This document shows positions 41,421 to 50,002 of a stretch of 64,000 nt of DNA, piece by piece (position 1 is the stretch's first letter; every line of letters starts with the position of its first letter). Source of the stretch: DASRDS01 sp035570055 (GTDB lineage Bacteria; Gemmatimonadota; Gemmatimonadetes; Gemmatimonadales; Gemmatimonadaceae); the NCBI GenBank assembly GCA_035570055.1, contig DATMLM010000104.1, positions 15,855 to 79,854 of the forward strand. Direction: 5' to 3'. The position numbers and the translations under genes were made by a program. The notes under the pieces were generated by a model. The model was not told the DNA's origin. It saw nothing but the letters and a program-made list of their open reading frames with translations, and did not search any database.

Positions 41421-42220
41421 GCTACGAGCGGGCCATCTACGGAGCGGGCGCCGCCTCCCCCGGCGACGTCCTGTCGTACCGCGCGCTGTGGGACGACTAC
41501 GTGCTGCAGACGGTGTGCGCCTACAACGCGCTCGCTTGGGCCCTGGGCTTTCTCATCCAGGGCCAGTCCCCTCCGAACACCATCGACGTTACGGCGACCG
41601 GGATCGCCGGCATCCCCTACTGCGTGCGGACGATCCCGACGTGGAACTACCAGCTGCCGCTGGTCGACACGACGCAGTTCGGAGACAACCCGCCCACGGT
41701 GGCGGAGCTGACGAGCGTGCAGACCGCCGCGATCGGTTCAGCATCGGCGCTGCTCGACAGATGGAACGTGTGGAGCGGCCTGTCCGACTACGAGATCGTG
41801 CAGGACGCGGCGCAGATCCTCACGTCCATGCAGGGCGTCGTCAGCGACACGGGCAACACCGAGCGTCCCTACCTGTCCAAGTACAGCCCCGCGCTCGGCG
41901 CGGCGATCGTGCAGGGCCCCAGCCAGAGCAAGCAGGCGCAGATCATCGCGCAGCTCGAGGGCGCCAAGATCGTGGCGGGCGGAGTGCTAACCGTCTTCGG
42001 CTTCGGCCTGCAGGGAGCCATCGACTCCACCGCGACTCTTGGCCAGTGGACCGCGCAGCACGTCAAGGATCTCGGGGAGGGCGCGACGGGTCTGGCGGCC
42101 TTCCTGCTCAACCCGTGGACCATCGGCATCGCGGCGGTGCTCATCGTGGGCGGCGCCGGGCTCGCCGTCTACAACGCCGAGAAGGTGGCGAAACTCACTG
42201 CGGCTTTCAGGCCGATTTAG
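41417..42220 (+). CDS. Membrane-associated protein starting MSYERAIYGAG
   Basis: 267 residues from GTG 41417. The N-terminus repeats the YxxAIxGAG motif. A central cysteine-containing region and helical segments lead to a C-terminal pair of hydrophobic stretches (AAFLLNPWTIGIAAVLIVGG). Probably a virion membrane or vertex protein (inference). Confidence 0.58.
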   Translation: MSYERAIYGAGAASPGDVLSYRALWDDYVLQTVCAYNALAWALGFLIQGQSPPNTIDVTATGIAGIPYCVRTIPTWNYQLPLVDTTQFGDNPPTVAELTSVQTAAIGSASALLDRWNVWSGLSDYEIVQDAAQILTSMQGVVSDTGNTERPYLSKYSPALGAAIVQGPSQSKQAQIIAQLEGAKIVAGGVLTVFGFGLQGAIDSTATLGQWTAQHVKDLGEGATGLAAFLLNPWTIGIAAVLIVGGAGLAVYNAEKVAKLTAAFRPI

Positions 42221-42229
42221 GAGCAGCAA

Positions 42230-42472
42230 ATGAACGATCGACTTCTGGGCGCTGGCGTCGTCAGCAGCAAGACCATCAGCAACACGAGCATCGCGGCCCT
42301 GGGGCTCGAGACCGCGGGGGCAGCCGGCGTCGTCGTCGGAGGTGCAACGCTCGCCTTCGGCGGCAGTCCGAGGGCGGCGGGGATCGCGGCGGTCATCGGT
42401 GCGGTGCTCGGCGGGGCGTTCGGCAGCTGGCTGGGCTACGAGATCAAGGCGAGCTTCCCTAGCGCGCCCTGA
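42230..42472 (+). CDS. Small glycine-rich membrane protein
   Basis: 80 residues, with AGGAG nearby upstream. MNDRLLGAGVVSSK, then two glycine/alanine spans (GAAGVVVGGATLAFGG and AAVIGAVLGGAFGSWLGY). Such glycine-zipper proteins can pack in virion membranes or form holins. Confidence 0.58.
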   Translation: MNDRLLGAGVVSSKTISNTSIAALGLETAGAAGVVVGGATLAFGGSPRAAGIAAVIGAVLGGAFGSWLGYEIKASFPSAP

Positions 42473-42494
42473 ATTTGCACGTCGGGCCGTTCTG

Positions 42495-42500
42495 TAGGAC
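42495..42500 (+). promoter_or_regulatory. TAGGAC element before ATG 42510
   Basis: TAGGAC, nine bases including GGAG, ATG 42510. A weaker match to the common element; the spacing is longer than usual. Confidence 0.35.
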
Positions 42501-42509
42501 TCTGGAGCC

Positions 42510-42884
42510 ATGAGCCCAGCAGGGAACGTCGCGGCGGCTTCAGGGTTGGGCGCGGCTGGCGGCGCGTTCGCCGGGTTCATGCTCGCCTTCGTCGGCGGCA
42601 AGATCGCTGGCGCCGGACCGAAGCATGCCGGGATCGCGGCGCTTCTCGGAACGGTTGTCGGAGCGGTCATCGGCGCAGCCTCCGTCGGCGCTTACGAGGA
42701 GAAGCGCGTGCTGGGCGCCGGCAAGACTGCCGTCGACAAGGCCATCGGCGCGGGCGCCTTCTCGTTCCTGGCGGACGGCGACTACCCGATCCCCGATCCG
42801 TTCCACCACGGCTGCACGATCACCCTGCACTGCACGACCGTCAACGGCAAGCAGGTCTGCACCTCGACGTCGAGCTGCCCGTGA
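42510..42884 (+). CDS. Small glycine-rich membrane protein with GAG motif
   Basis: 124 residues. Two spans (GGAFAGFMLAFVGGKIAG and LLGTVVGAVIGAASVGAY), then RVLGAGKTAVDKAIGAGAF and a C-terminal part with CTITLHCTTVNGKQVC, perhaps a disulfide loop. Confidence 0.57.
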   Translation: MSPAGNVAAASGLGAAGGAFAGFMLAFVGGKIAGAGPKHAGIAALLGTVVGAVIGAASVGAYEEKRVLGAGKTAVDKAIGAGAFSFLADGDYPIPDPFHHGCTITLHCTTVNGKQVCTSTSSCP

Positions 42885-43063
42885 ACAGCGCCGCCTGGTA
42901 CGTGTCCGCCGTCATCGGCGCCCTGATGGGCGCCGGCATCGGCGCGCTGTCCCTGCACACCGAGCGCGCGAAGGGCGCCGCCATCGGGGGCATCTTGGGC
43001 GCGGGACTGGGTGTCGCGATGCGAGCCACGATTCGGCACGAATTGCCGGGAGGTGCATCGTGA
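42881..43063 (+). CDS. Very small membrane protein
   Basis: 60 residues from GTG 42881 (GTGA overlap). Two glycine-rich spans (VSAVIGALMGAGIGALSL and AIGGILGAGLGVAM) separated by a charged turn. Holin-like or virion membrane protein. Confidence 0.52.
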   Translation: MNSAAWYVSAVIGALMGAGIGALSLHTERAKGAAIGGILGAGLGVAMRATIRHELPGGAS

Positions 43064-43323
43064 AATGGTACTGGGGTCTCGCGTGGCTTGCAGGCGGAGC
43101 TTCCGTTGGAGCTCTTGCCGGCGCAGCCTTCACGCCCGGCGGTGGTGACCGCAAGCACGCTGCGGCGATGGGTGCGGCCGGTGGTGTCACGCTGGTCGGG
43201 ATCGCCGCGCTCGGGGCGACCATCTCGCCGGACACGCGAGCTGCGGGGCTGACCGCCGTGCTTCCTGTTGCGGGGCTGGTCGTGCTCGGCGCCGTCAGCG
43301 GCGCTCACCAGCAGCTCACGTGA
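43060..43323 (+). CDS. Small multi-span membrane protein
   Basis: 87 residues from GTG 43060. Spans WGLAWLAGGASVGALAGAAF and AAGGVTLVGIAALGATI, then a third hydrophobic end. Both ends overlap neighbours by four bases. Confidence 0.55.
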   Translation: MKWYWGLAWLAGGASVGALAGAAFTPGGGDRKHAAAMGAAGGVTLVGIAALGATISPDTRAAGLTAVLPVAGLVVLGAVSGAHQQLT

Positions 43324-43766
43324 TAATCGCTCGAGGGCACTCCGTCTCTCTGGAGCTCGCCGACGGCCGCACCATCTACGGCCCCCGCGGCAGCGAGATC
43401 CTGCACGACGAGACGGGTAAGCAGATCCCCAAGGACGTCGCGCTCGTCATGCGCTTCGAGCACACGGGCCGCAAGCTCGAGGAGCCACTGCCGAAGTATG
43501 TCGGGCAGCACTTCGGCGACTACCAGCCGCGTGATGGTCGAGCGGAGCTGCCGCCGCTGACGCGCGGGTGGACCGAGGTTGGGCAGATCAGCAAGATCGA
43601 GTACACGCGGCGGGGGGAGCTACATCACGGCCAGCAGCGGCGAGAGAAGACGCACGACTTCGGTGAGGGGGGCTTCCTCTTCGGCAGCAAGATGCCGACG
43701 CTCTACAGGCGCGGTGAGGCGCTGATGATTCGGCCGGTTCGTTGGAGCTGGAAGGGCGTCCACTAG
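43320..43766 (+). CDS. Hypothetical soluble basic protein
   Basis: 148 residues from GTG 43320. Strand-rich N-terminus (SVSLELADGRTIYGPRGSEI) and basic C-terminal half. Unlike its neighbours it has no membrane span. Convergent with the leftward gene at 43763. Confidence 0.55.
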   Translation: MIIARGHSVSLELADGRTIYGPRGSEILHDETGKQIPKDVALVMRFEHTGRKLEEPLPKYVGQHFGDYQPRDGRAELPPLTRGWTEVGQISKIEYTRRGELHHGQQRREKTHDFGEGGFLFGSKMPTLYRRGEALMIRPVRWSWKGVH

Positions 43767-44071
43767 GACGCGCGAGCCGCCTTCACCGCCACGCGCCAAC
43801 TCTTCTGCCCCATGCTCCGCGTGAGTCGGCCCGTCGACAGACCGCGCCGGAACGATGCAGCGATGCGGTAGTACGCCGCGCTCGGCCCGCTGCTACCGGG
43901 CGACGTGGACCGTGTCTCGATGCCCAGGCTCATCATGAAGCCCGAGATGCTCTGCGGCTCGATCGCCGTGAGCTTGCGGCAGATGAACTCGACGTCGTCT
44001 TCGGGGTAGCGCGGCAGACCGTCGACCATCTCGATCGAGGGCTGCTGCTCGTTCCTGGTGCGTTTGGCCAC
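43763..44071 (-). CDS. Hypothetical small protein
   Basis: 102 residues from GTG 44071, directly behind a promoter-like sequence on the minus strand. Helical N-terminus (PEDDVEFICRKLTAI), basic C-terminus. The longer reading frame to 44581 is an antisense artefact of the basic gene at 44220. Confidence 0.55.
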   Translation of the reverse strand: MAKRTRNEQQPSIEMVDGLPRYPEDDVEFICRKLTAIEPQSISGFMMSLGIETRSTSPGSSGPSAAYYRIAASFRRGLSTGRLTRSMGQKSWRVAVKAARAS

Positions 44072-44077
44072 GAGCCC

Positions 44078-44106
44078 ATTCTGCCCTGCGACAAATTCCC
44101 CGTCAA
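44078..44106 (-). promoter_or_regulatory. Minus-strand promoter TTGACG-N17-CAGAAT
   Basis: On the minus strand TTGACG (44106-44101), 17 bases, CAGAAT (44083-44078), six bases, GTG 44071. The same -35 as at 7189. Confidence 0.5.
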
Positions 44107-44219
44107 CTTCGACTGCTCTGACAAATGCCACGATTCGCAAGGTCGCGATCGTTGGCGCACTCTTCTCCTCGTCAGGTCGCGCACCACGTTCGCAGCGGCC
44201 CCCACGGAGAGAAAAATCG

Positions 44220-45644
44220 ATGGCCTCGAAGAAGCGTAAGAAGGCGAAGAAGAAGACGGGCCGAAAAGGTCGCCGTGGCGCCTCGCGCAAGACCGAGAAG
44301 AAGACGCGCAAGCGCAAGGCTCGCAAGTCGAGCAAGAGAAGCAGGGCTGCACGCAAGGCTGCGAGAACGCGGATGGCCAAGAAGGAGGCGCGCCGCGCCG
44401 CCGCTCGGAAGGCTGCGCGATCGCGCAAGCGCAAGGGCGGCGGCAAGCGCAAGGCTCGCAAGTCTGGCAAGCGCAAGAGCGCGAAGCGTTCCGCGGCGGC
44501 CCGCAAGGGCGCCAGGACGCGCAAGGCACGCAAGAGCGGCAAGACCCGTCGGCGCGCGCGTCGCGCGTCCCCCGAGCGCATCTACAAGAAGGCGCTGGTC
44601 GAGGGCAACCGCCACGAGCGCGCCGCCTCGCGACTGCGCACGCAGTACGAGAAGGCCCTGAAGGCCAACAAGAACCGCTCGGCCGCGCAGGTCGAGAAGC
44701 TGCGCAAGCAGCAGGAGCGCCTCAAGGCCCGCCTGCAGTACCACGAGGGCATGGCGGCCGAAGCGCGCAAGCGCAAGGGCAAGCGTCGCGGCGGCAAGCG
44801 TCGCGAGCGCAACCCCATCGGCTCCGGCGGCATGCAGGAGTACGCGGCCGTCGGCGGCGGCGTGCTCACGGCCATCGCGCTGACCATCGGCCCCTACCGG
44901 ATGATCCGCAGCCACGCGCTCGGCTCCGGCGGCGGCCAGGGCAACGTCGACGCTCCCGTGCAGGGCGACGTCCCGAACCTGCTGACCGGGCAGCTGCCGC
45001 TCTGGTCGCGCCTCAAGTGGAAGGGCGCCATCGCCCTCGGTGTCGTGCTCGTCGGCGACATCGCGCTGCCCCTCTTCGTCGCCTCGCGCATCAAGACGAG
45101 CGACGGCTGGAAGACCTTCTTCCAACTCTGGGGCTGGACGTCGGTGGCGCTCGCCAGCACCAAGCTGGTGGTCGACACGCTGGCGCTGGCGACCAAGAGC
45201 ACCTCGCTCGGCCAGCGCCTCTTCGCCCCCGAGAACACGGCGCGCGACGTGCGCACGATGAGCGCTGCCACTAAGCTGCCGCCCATCACCGTCGCCCCGG
45301 GCGTCGGTCTGCCGGGTCTGACCGGCTACGGCAGCCCGCCTCCCGATCCGAAGCGCCACACGGGCGCGGCTGGATGCGGCTGCAGCGCGTGCGAGGCCCA
45401 GCGCAAGCAGGCCAACCCGAACCAGCCGGGCACCCACCAGCCGATCACGGGCACCACGCCGATGCCGGCGCAGCCCGGAGCGGTGCAGCCTCCCGGCGGC
45501 AACCCGCTCAACTCGAACACCGTCGTGACCGGCCTGCCCGGCAACGGCGTGACCGCTCCCACGGGCGCCGGCAGCGTGACGCCCATCAACAAGTTCGCCC
45601 CGAAGCCCCGCTTCGACGGCAAGAGCCGATTCGGCACCCGGTAA
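44220..45644 (+). CDS. Membrane protein with long histone-like basic N-terminus
   Basis: 474 residues from ATG 44220, with GGAGAG eight bases upstream. The first 130 residues are almost entirely Lys, Arg, Ala, Ser and Gly (ASRKTEKKTRKRKARKSSKR), like bacterial histone H1-type condensing proteins. Residues about 130-195 are a charged helix. Then three hydrophobic spans (VGGGVLTAIALTIG; AIALGVVLVGDIALPLFVA; LWGWTSVALASTKLVV) and a proline/glycine-rich C-terminus with CGCSAC. It could tie the genome to a virion membrane. Located directly before the candidate capsid genes. Confidence 0.7.
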   Translation: MASKKRKKAKKKTGRKGRRGASRKTEKKTRKRKARKSSKRSRAARKAARTRMAKKEARRAAARKAARSRKRKGGGKRKARKSGKRKSAKRSAAARKGARTRKARKSGKTRRRARRASPERIYKKALVEGNRHERAASRLRTQYEKALKANKNRSAAQVEKLRKQQERLKARLQYHEGMAAEARKRKGKRRGGKRRERNPIGSGGMQEYAAVGGGVLTAIALTIGPYRMIRSHALGSGGGQGNVDAPVQGDVPNLLTGQLPLWSRLKWKGAIALGVVLVGDIALPLFVASRIKTSDGWKTFFQLWGWTSVALASTKLVVDTLALATKSTSLGQRLFAPENTARDVRTMSAATKLPPITVAPGVGLPGLTGYGSPPPDPKRHTGAAGCGCSACEAQRKQANPNQPGTHQPITGTTPMPAQPGAVQPPGGNPLNSNTVVTGLPGNGVTAPTGAGSVTPINKFAPKPRFDGKSRFGTR

Positions 45645-45654
45645 CCCTCTTTTT

Positions 45655-45678
45655 CGCGGCGCCGCACGGCGCTCCGCG
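45655..45678 (+). other. Hairpin upstream of the candidate capsid gene
   Basis: CGCGGCGCC (45655-45663) pairs with GGCG and CCGCG (45668-45678) around a GCAC loop and a two-base bulge. It is preceded, not followed, by a T run, so it may stabilise the 5' end of the capsid message rather than terminate. Confidence 0.35.
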
Positions 45679-45727
45679 AGCCCGCGATTCCCCCCCATCC
45701 CAAGCAACGCAGGAGCGACAGACGATC

Positions 45728-47095
45728 ATGGCCAAGTATTCGAAGACCGACGAAGGCAGGAAGTCCCACAGCCGCACCCTGGACGAGCGCAGCGGCGCGA
45801 TGCTCGACAGGTTCGTCGACGACCGGGTCCGGCGCTCCGAAGGGGCGATCGGGGGTCGTCATCTCGGCGCCGGCAAGGCCTGCGATGATCCCTCGCAGAT
45901 CGCCGCCTCCATCGTCGATGGCCTCAATTGCGGCATCGAGGATCTCGAGGTCGTGGCCGAAAACCGCGCCTTCTTCGAGGGGCCGCTGACCCCGGCGCAG
46001 GCCGGAAACTTCTTCCTTCCGCAGGTCAACCCCTTCGGCATCGGCACCGCGCAGGGCGCCGTGGACCAGGCGCAGATCAACATCGACGGCAGCGAGATGG
46101 ACTGCAACGTCCTCATCACGCACGTCTACTTCCACATGGTGCCGCCCAAGCACACCATGACGGTCGAAGGCGGCTACTGGTCCCCGTCGCCCACCGCCGC
46201 CGGCAACGGGCCGGTCGTGCCGGACGCATGGTCGAACGTCGACCAGGCGACCGACGGCACGGGCACCCTGGGCCTGGGCGCCGGTCAGACCCTGACCAAG
46301 GCTTCGCTCGACACGGGCGAGTGGGCCTGCGACTTCTTCTACGACTTCTGCCGCGCCTACGAGTGGATCTGGAAGATCGGCAACAACATCCTGATGGAGG
46401 CGCCGCTCACCAAGATCGCCTCCATCCGCGGCGCCTCGCAGCCGTGGACCAGCGGTCAGCACCTCAAGCCCTTCGCCCAGGACGTCGCCGACGCCAACGC
46501 GTTTTTCCGCGCCAACGGTGCCAATGGCATCTTCATGCCGCGCAACGCCACGCGCGACGGCTCGGCCAACATCACCAGCGGCAAGGCCAACTCGAGCTAC
46601 TTCTCGCCCTACGGCTACTTCCGCGAGCAGGCCACCATCGGTGGCCCCGGCGTGCAGGAGCTGTGCATGAACCCCACGGTCTACGAGCTGTGCACCGCGC
46701 AGCTCTTCCCCCGCGGCGTCAAGCTCGGCATGCACTTCGACCTGATCGACGAGTACGCGCAGGCGCGCTCGGCACGTTCGGCGACCATGAACCAGCTGAC
46801 CGGCGGCGGCGGGATCGGCCAGATCAACCCGGACGTCAACGTCACGGGGATCGGCTCGGGCGTCGCGCCCGTGTTCACCGAGCTCACCCAGGCGGCGGCG
46901 GACGTGCTCATCCAGGAGCCCGTCGGCCGGGTGCTCTGCAAGATCGGCGACTTCTACCTCGTCGCTGGCCTGATGGGTCACCGCGTCAGTCAGACGCTCT
47001 ACAGCAAGATCATCGCCAACGAGTCGGCGGTGTGCGACGCGGTCACGGCGGGCACCTTCGGCCGCCGGTCGCTGTCGATGATGGCGAGCAAGTAA
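45728..47095 (+). CDS. Candidate major virion (capsid) protein
   Basis: 455 residues from ATG 45728 with AGGAG 13 bases upstream. After a charged 60-residue N-terminus containing GGRHLGAGKACDDPS, the sequence is strand-rich with few charged runs (NFFLPQVNPFGIGTAQGAV; HVYFHMVPPKHTMTVEGGYW). The clean composition, flanking hairpins and place before two more strand-rich proteins suggest an abundant capsid component. No HK97-fold signature is seen; a jelly-roll-type fold is possible but unproven. The N-terminus could be cleaved after the GAG motif. Confidence 0.55.
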   Translation: MAKYSKTDEGRKSHSRTLDERSGAMLDRFVDDRVRRSEGAIGGRHLGAGKACDDPSQIAASIVDGLNCGIEDLEVVAENRAFFEGPLTPAQAGNFFLPQVNPFGIGTAQGAVDQAQINIDGSEMDCNVLITHVYFHMVPPKHTMTVEGGYWSPSPTAAGNGPVVPDAWSNVDQATDGTGTLGLGAGQTLTKASLDTGEWACDFFYDFCRAYEWIWKIGNNILMEAPLTKIASIRGASQPWTSGQHLKPFAQDVADANAFFRANGANGIFMPRNATRDGSANITSGKANSSYFSPYGYFREQATIGGPGVQELCMNPTVYELCTAQLFPRGVKLGMHFDLIDEYAQARSARSATMNQLTGGGGIGQINPDVNVTGIGSGVAPVFTELTQAAADVLIQEPVGRVLCKIGDFYLVAGLMGHRVSQTLYSKIIANESAVCDAVTAGTFGRRSLSMMASK

Positions 47096-47116
47096 CCGGG
47101 CAGCCACGCGCAGGCG

Positions 47117-47137
47117 GGGCGGCGCCCTCGGCCGCCC
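47117..47137 (+). terminator. Hairpin between candidate capsid genes
   Basis: GGGCGGC (47117-47123) and GCCGCCC (47131-47137) form a strong stem, extended by GCAG/CTGC outside. There is no U tract; it might cause partial termination or protect the upstream message. Confidence 0.4.
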
Positions 47138-47167
47138 GCTGCATCCACCCCCTGACCGGAGACTGCC

Positions 47168-47767
47168 ATGGGCGCCTACGTCGTCGATCCGTACATCCAA
47201 TGGCTGCTCATGAAGAGTCCCGCGCTGGCCTACGGCGTGGTGCTCTACGGACCGCTGGTCCCGTACCCGTTCACGATCACGGCCGCCTTCACGGCCGCCG
47301 GCAGCCCGTCGCCGATCCTGAACCAAGTGAGCGGCGACGATCCTCTCGACCGGGACATCCTCATCCCGGCCATCGACGTCGACATCCAGACCAAGGACTT
47401 CAACACGGCGAGCATCTTCAAGCCGGAAGCGGACCTGGCCTACGATGAGACGTCGGGCCTGCAGGTGACGATCACCCAGCGCGGCGCCTTCGGCAAGCAG
47501 TACGACCAGATCCCGCTCAAGGCCGTTCCCAAGACGGTCTCGCGCCTCGATCCGATGTGTCTGCTCGAGGAGCAGAAGCTCCTGATGTCGTTCTTCGTCA
47601 CGACGCCCCTGCCGAGCGACAGCACGGTGGTCACCGTGACGATGCTGGGCCTCACGTCCCAGAAGGACGCCGTCTTCCGGATGGACACCAACGTCATTTT
47701 CGACAAGCTCGAGGCGCTCGGCTATTGGGTCGACCAGGCTCGGTGCTTCTGGCTGAGCGCGAACTAG
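47168..47767 (+). CDS. Candidate minor capsid protein, strand-rich
   Basis: 199 residues, with GGAG before ATG 47168. Alternating hydrophobic and polar residues (PFTITAAFTAAGSPSP; LQVTITQRGAFGKQYDQI; TVVTVTMLGLTSQKDAVF) suggest about eight beta strands, the size of a single jelly roll. The proposal rests on pattern and context. It may pair with the 455- or 311-residue protein. Confidence 0.52.
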   Translation: MGAYVVDPYIQWLLMKSPALAYGVVLYGPLVPYPFTITAAFTAAGSPSPILNQVSGDDPLDRDILIPAIDVDIQTKDFNTASIFKPEADLAYDETSGLQVTITQRGAFGKQYDQIPLKAVPKTVSRLDPMCLLEEQKLLMSFFVTTPLPSDSTVVTVTMLGLTSQKDAVFRMDTNVIFDKLEALGYWVDQARCFWLSAN

Positions 47768-47774
47768 GAGCGCT

Positions 47775-48710
47775 ATGGGCGCCGCCCTCGCCGAGCATCG
47801 AACCCGCCAGCGAGTCTCCTCGCGCGGCTTCGATCCGCTCCTGGGCGGCATCGGCCTGCTGGGCAACCCGAGCGCCGATCTGCTCGCCGCCGGCCTGCGC
47901 GTGCCGTACCAGTACACCGGAGCCTTCCGGTCGACGGTGCCCGGCGGGGGCCTCGTGCAGCGCTACCTTTTTCAGCTCTGCTCCATCGGCATCGGCTCGG
48001 GGCTGTGGTTGACCGATCTCGGGCAAATGTCGGTGCTGGGCAGCGAGCAGATGTCTGGCACGACGGGCGGCGACGCGCCCTCGCCGACCAACCCCATCTT
48101 CCCCAACGTCATCGAGCAGACCTCGGCGGCCTTCCGCTTTGCCGACTGCCATCCCATTCGCTGGGGCGTACGCCGGGTGCACAAGCCTCGCGCCCTGCTC
48201 AGTGGTCAGGATCCGCTGTCCACGAGCAGCTTCTCCCGCGGCTGGACCGACAACTCGGGCCTGATCTTCGAGACAGCGGCGTTTCCGAAGGCCAACCTCG
48301 ACTGGAAGGGCACGCCGGACAACTATCTCACCCTGGCTGGCTACACCGCCCCCGGCGGGGGCGGGATCTTCCCGGGTGAGCCGGTCGGCGGGGAGCTCGG
48401 GTGCTTCGACTCGCTCGACTTCCGCCAGAACGATCCGAATCGGCGCGCCTTCGAGCCTGTGTGGGTCAAGCCCGGCGGGCAGCTGGTCTTCTACGCGCTC
48501 GTGGACCAGACCAACCCGTCCAGCCGCGCGGTCATCCAGGTGCTCGCGCAGTTCCCGCTGCCGACGACAGGCATGCCCGAGAACGCGTTCATCGGCGACT
48601 GGCCCGCGACCATCCAGTTCGCCGTCGGCGGCAGCATGACCGTCGAGATGCGCGAATCGGATGGCGGACCCATCCCCCGCAGGCGCTACTTCACGGGGGC
48701 GCCGTCATGA
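47775..48710 (+). CDS. Candidate capsid or vertex protein, strand-rich
   Basis: 311 residues from ATG 47775. Strands such as VWVKPGGQLVFYALVDQ and ATIQFAVGGSMTVEMRES dominate, with glycine/proline loops. It follows the 199-residue protein after seven bases and overlaps the next gene (ATGA). No family recognised. Confidence 0.5.
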   Translation: MGAALAEHRTRQRVSSRGFDPLLGGIGLLGNPSADLLAAGLRVPYQYTGAFRSTVPGGGLVQRYLFQLCSIGIGSGLWLTDLGQMSVLGSEQMSGTTGGDAPSPTNPIFPNVIEQTSAAFRFADCHPIRWGVRRVHKPRALLSGQDPLSTSSFSRGWTDNSGLIFETAAFPKANLDWKGTPDNYLTLAGYTAPGGGGIFPGEPVGGELGCFDSLDFRQNDPNRRAFEPVWVKPGGQLVFYALVDQTNPSSRAVIQVLAQFPLPTTGMPENAFIGDWPATIQFAVGGSMTVEMRESDGGPIPRRRYFTGAPS

Positions 48711-49030
48711 GCTTCTCCACCGTCACCTGCGCCTACACGATCAACGCGTCCGGACAGATGACGCCCGCGCAGCTCGCGGCGTCCATGGCTGCGGCCGACA
48801 TCCCCATCCCCGTGGAGTTCCTCGAGCTGACGGGCGCCACGGTCACCAGCGACACGACGGCCGCGGGCGCGACCTCGGCGGCGCGCACGGTCGTCTTCAA
48901 CATCACCGCGGCGCAGTTCCAGTCGCAGTTCCCCGACGATCCGCTCGGGCCGTTCTGGGGGCTTCTGACGCTGCCCATCGCGGAGTACGTCAACGCGCCC
49001 GTGCTCGAAGCCTTGCCGGTGGCGGCCTGA
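48707..49030 (+). CDS. Hypothetical small strand-rich protein
   Basis: 107 residues from ATG 48707. Begins FSTVTCAYTINASGQ; probably part of the capsid gene set. Confidence 0.52.
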   Translation: MSFSTVTCAYTINASGQMTPAQLAASMAAADIPIPVEFLELTGATVTSDTTAAGATSAARTVVFNITAAQFQSQFPDDPLGPFWGLLTLPIAEYVNAPVLEALPVAA

Positions 49031-49032
49031 TC

Positions 49033-49617
49033 ATGGACAAGTCGACCAAGGTTGTAATCGGTATCGGTGGGGGCGTCGTGGCCGCCGTCGTCGTGGCTGC
49101 GATCTTCGAGCACTACGCGCACGCTTCGCCGTCACCCCCCGCCCCCGGCACGCTCCTCTGCCCGGACGGCACTCCCGCGCCCGGCGGCGTCATCACCAAC
49201 TGCCCTCCGCCGGCCCCCGGCCAGAACCCCTACTCGCCGCCGGGCGGCTGGGTGTACTCGGGCAACCCCACGACCGACTACCTGCCGAGCGCTCACCTGC
49301 TCCTGCAGGTGGACCCCTGCGCCTGCTCGAGCGTGGGTCTGGTGCGTCGCTTCCAGGCCGCTGCGGGCCTGGTGCAGTCCGGGCAGTCCGACGGCCGCTA
49401 CGGACCCGACGTCGCCGAAGCGTTGGCGAACGCGATCCAGGACATGGCGTCGCAGGGCTACAACGTCAGCGGCCTGTCCGCCCCGGTGGCGTGCGAGACG
49501 AGCAACGCGCCGCGCCCCTCCTGGTGGGGCCCCACGAACACGGCGTGGCCGGCGAGCGGCCCCAACCCCTACGAGAATCCCAACTGCCCCGGCGATCCAG
49601 GGCCGACGTACGCGTGA
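49033..49617 (+). CDS. Membrane-anchored protein with peptidoglycan-binding-like domain
   Basis: 194 residues. An N-terminal span (VVIGIGGGVVAAVVVAAIF), a proline-rich linker, and a region LVRRFQAAAGLVQSGQSDGR followed by YGPDVAEAL that resembles the FQxxxGLxxDGxxGPxT repeat of peptidoglycan-binding domains. It may hold the virion at the cell wall or anchor in host wall. Cysteines (PCACS, CETS) may pair. Confidence 0.58.
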   Translation: MDKSTKVVIGIGGGVVAAVVVAAIFEHYAHASPSPPAPGTLLCPDGTPAPGGVITNCPPPAPGQNPYSPPGGWVYSGNPTTDYLPSAHLLLQVDPCACSSVGLVRRFQAAAGLVQSGQSDGRYGPDVAEALANAIQDMASQGYNVSGLSAPVACETSNAPRPSWWGPTNTAWPASGPNPYENPNCPGDPGPTYA

Positions 49618-49627
49618 GGAGACGACG

Positions 49628-49990
49628 ATGAACTGGACAGCACTCTCAGGTGGACTCGTCGGCGCCCTCGCAGGCGCCCTGGCTGGCGGTGGCATCGCCT
49701 ACGCAGCGACCGACGAGGGCAAGCACGCGACGCCCACGCTGGTCGCTGGCGCGCTCGGTGGCGCGGTGGTGGGCCTCGGCGGAGCGATGCTCGGCAAGAA
49801 GGCCAAGTACAACCGTTGGAACGCGGCCAACCAGGCGTGCCCCGCGGGCCAGGTCGCCGACTACGGGACGCTGCAGTGCGTGGCTGCGTGCCCGGACGAC
49901 AGCATCCCCACCAACGGCGCGTGCACGGGCCTGGTCCCGAGTTCGAGCCTGTTCGGCGCGGGCGGGGCGCCCGAGCGGCTGGCGGGGTGA
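49628..49990 (+). CDS. Membrane protein with two glycine-rich spans and a Cys knot
   Basis: 120 residues with GGAGA before the ATG. Spans GGLVGALAGALAGGGIAY and LVAGALGGAVVGLGGAML, then CPAGQVADYGTLQCVAACP, similar to the knot in 36287-36865, and a C-terminal SSLFGAGGAPE with the GAG motif. Confidence 0.58.
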   Translation: MNWTALSGGLVGALAGALAGGGIAYAATDEGKHATPTLVAGALGGAVVGLGGAMLGKKAKYNRWNAANQACPAGQVADYGTLQCVAACPDDSIPTNGACTGLVPSSSLFGAGGAPERLAG

Positions 49991-50002
49991 TAGAAGGAAG
50001 CC

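Noticed and set aside
43763..44581. A long minus-strand frame (272 residues) over the histone-like gene
   Set aside because: Its N-terminal half is just the complement of the Lys/Arg-rich repeats at 44220; only the part from 44071 reads as a protein.
45326..47917. An 863-residue open frame on the minus strand opposite the capsid candidates
   Set aside because: GC-rich third positions create long antisense frames. The plus-strand genes have better composition, ribosome-binding sites and overlaps.
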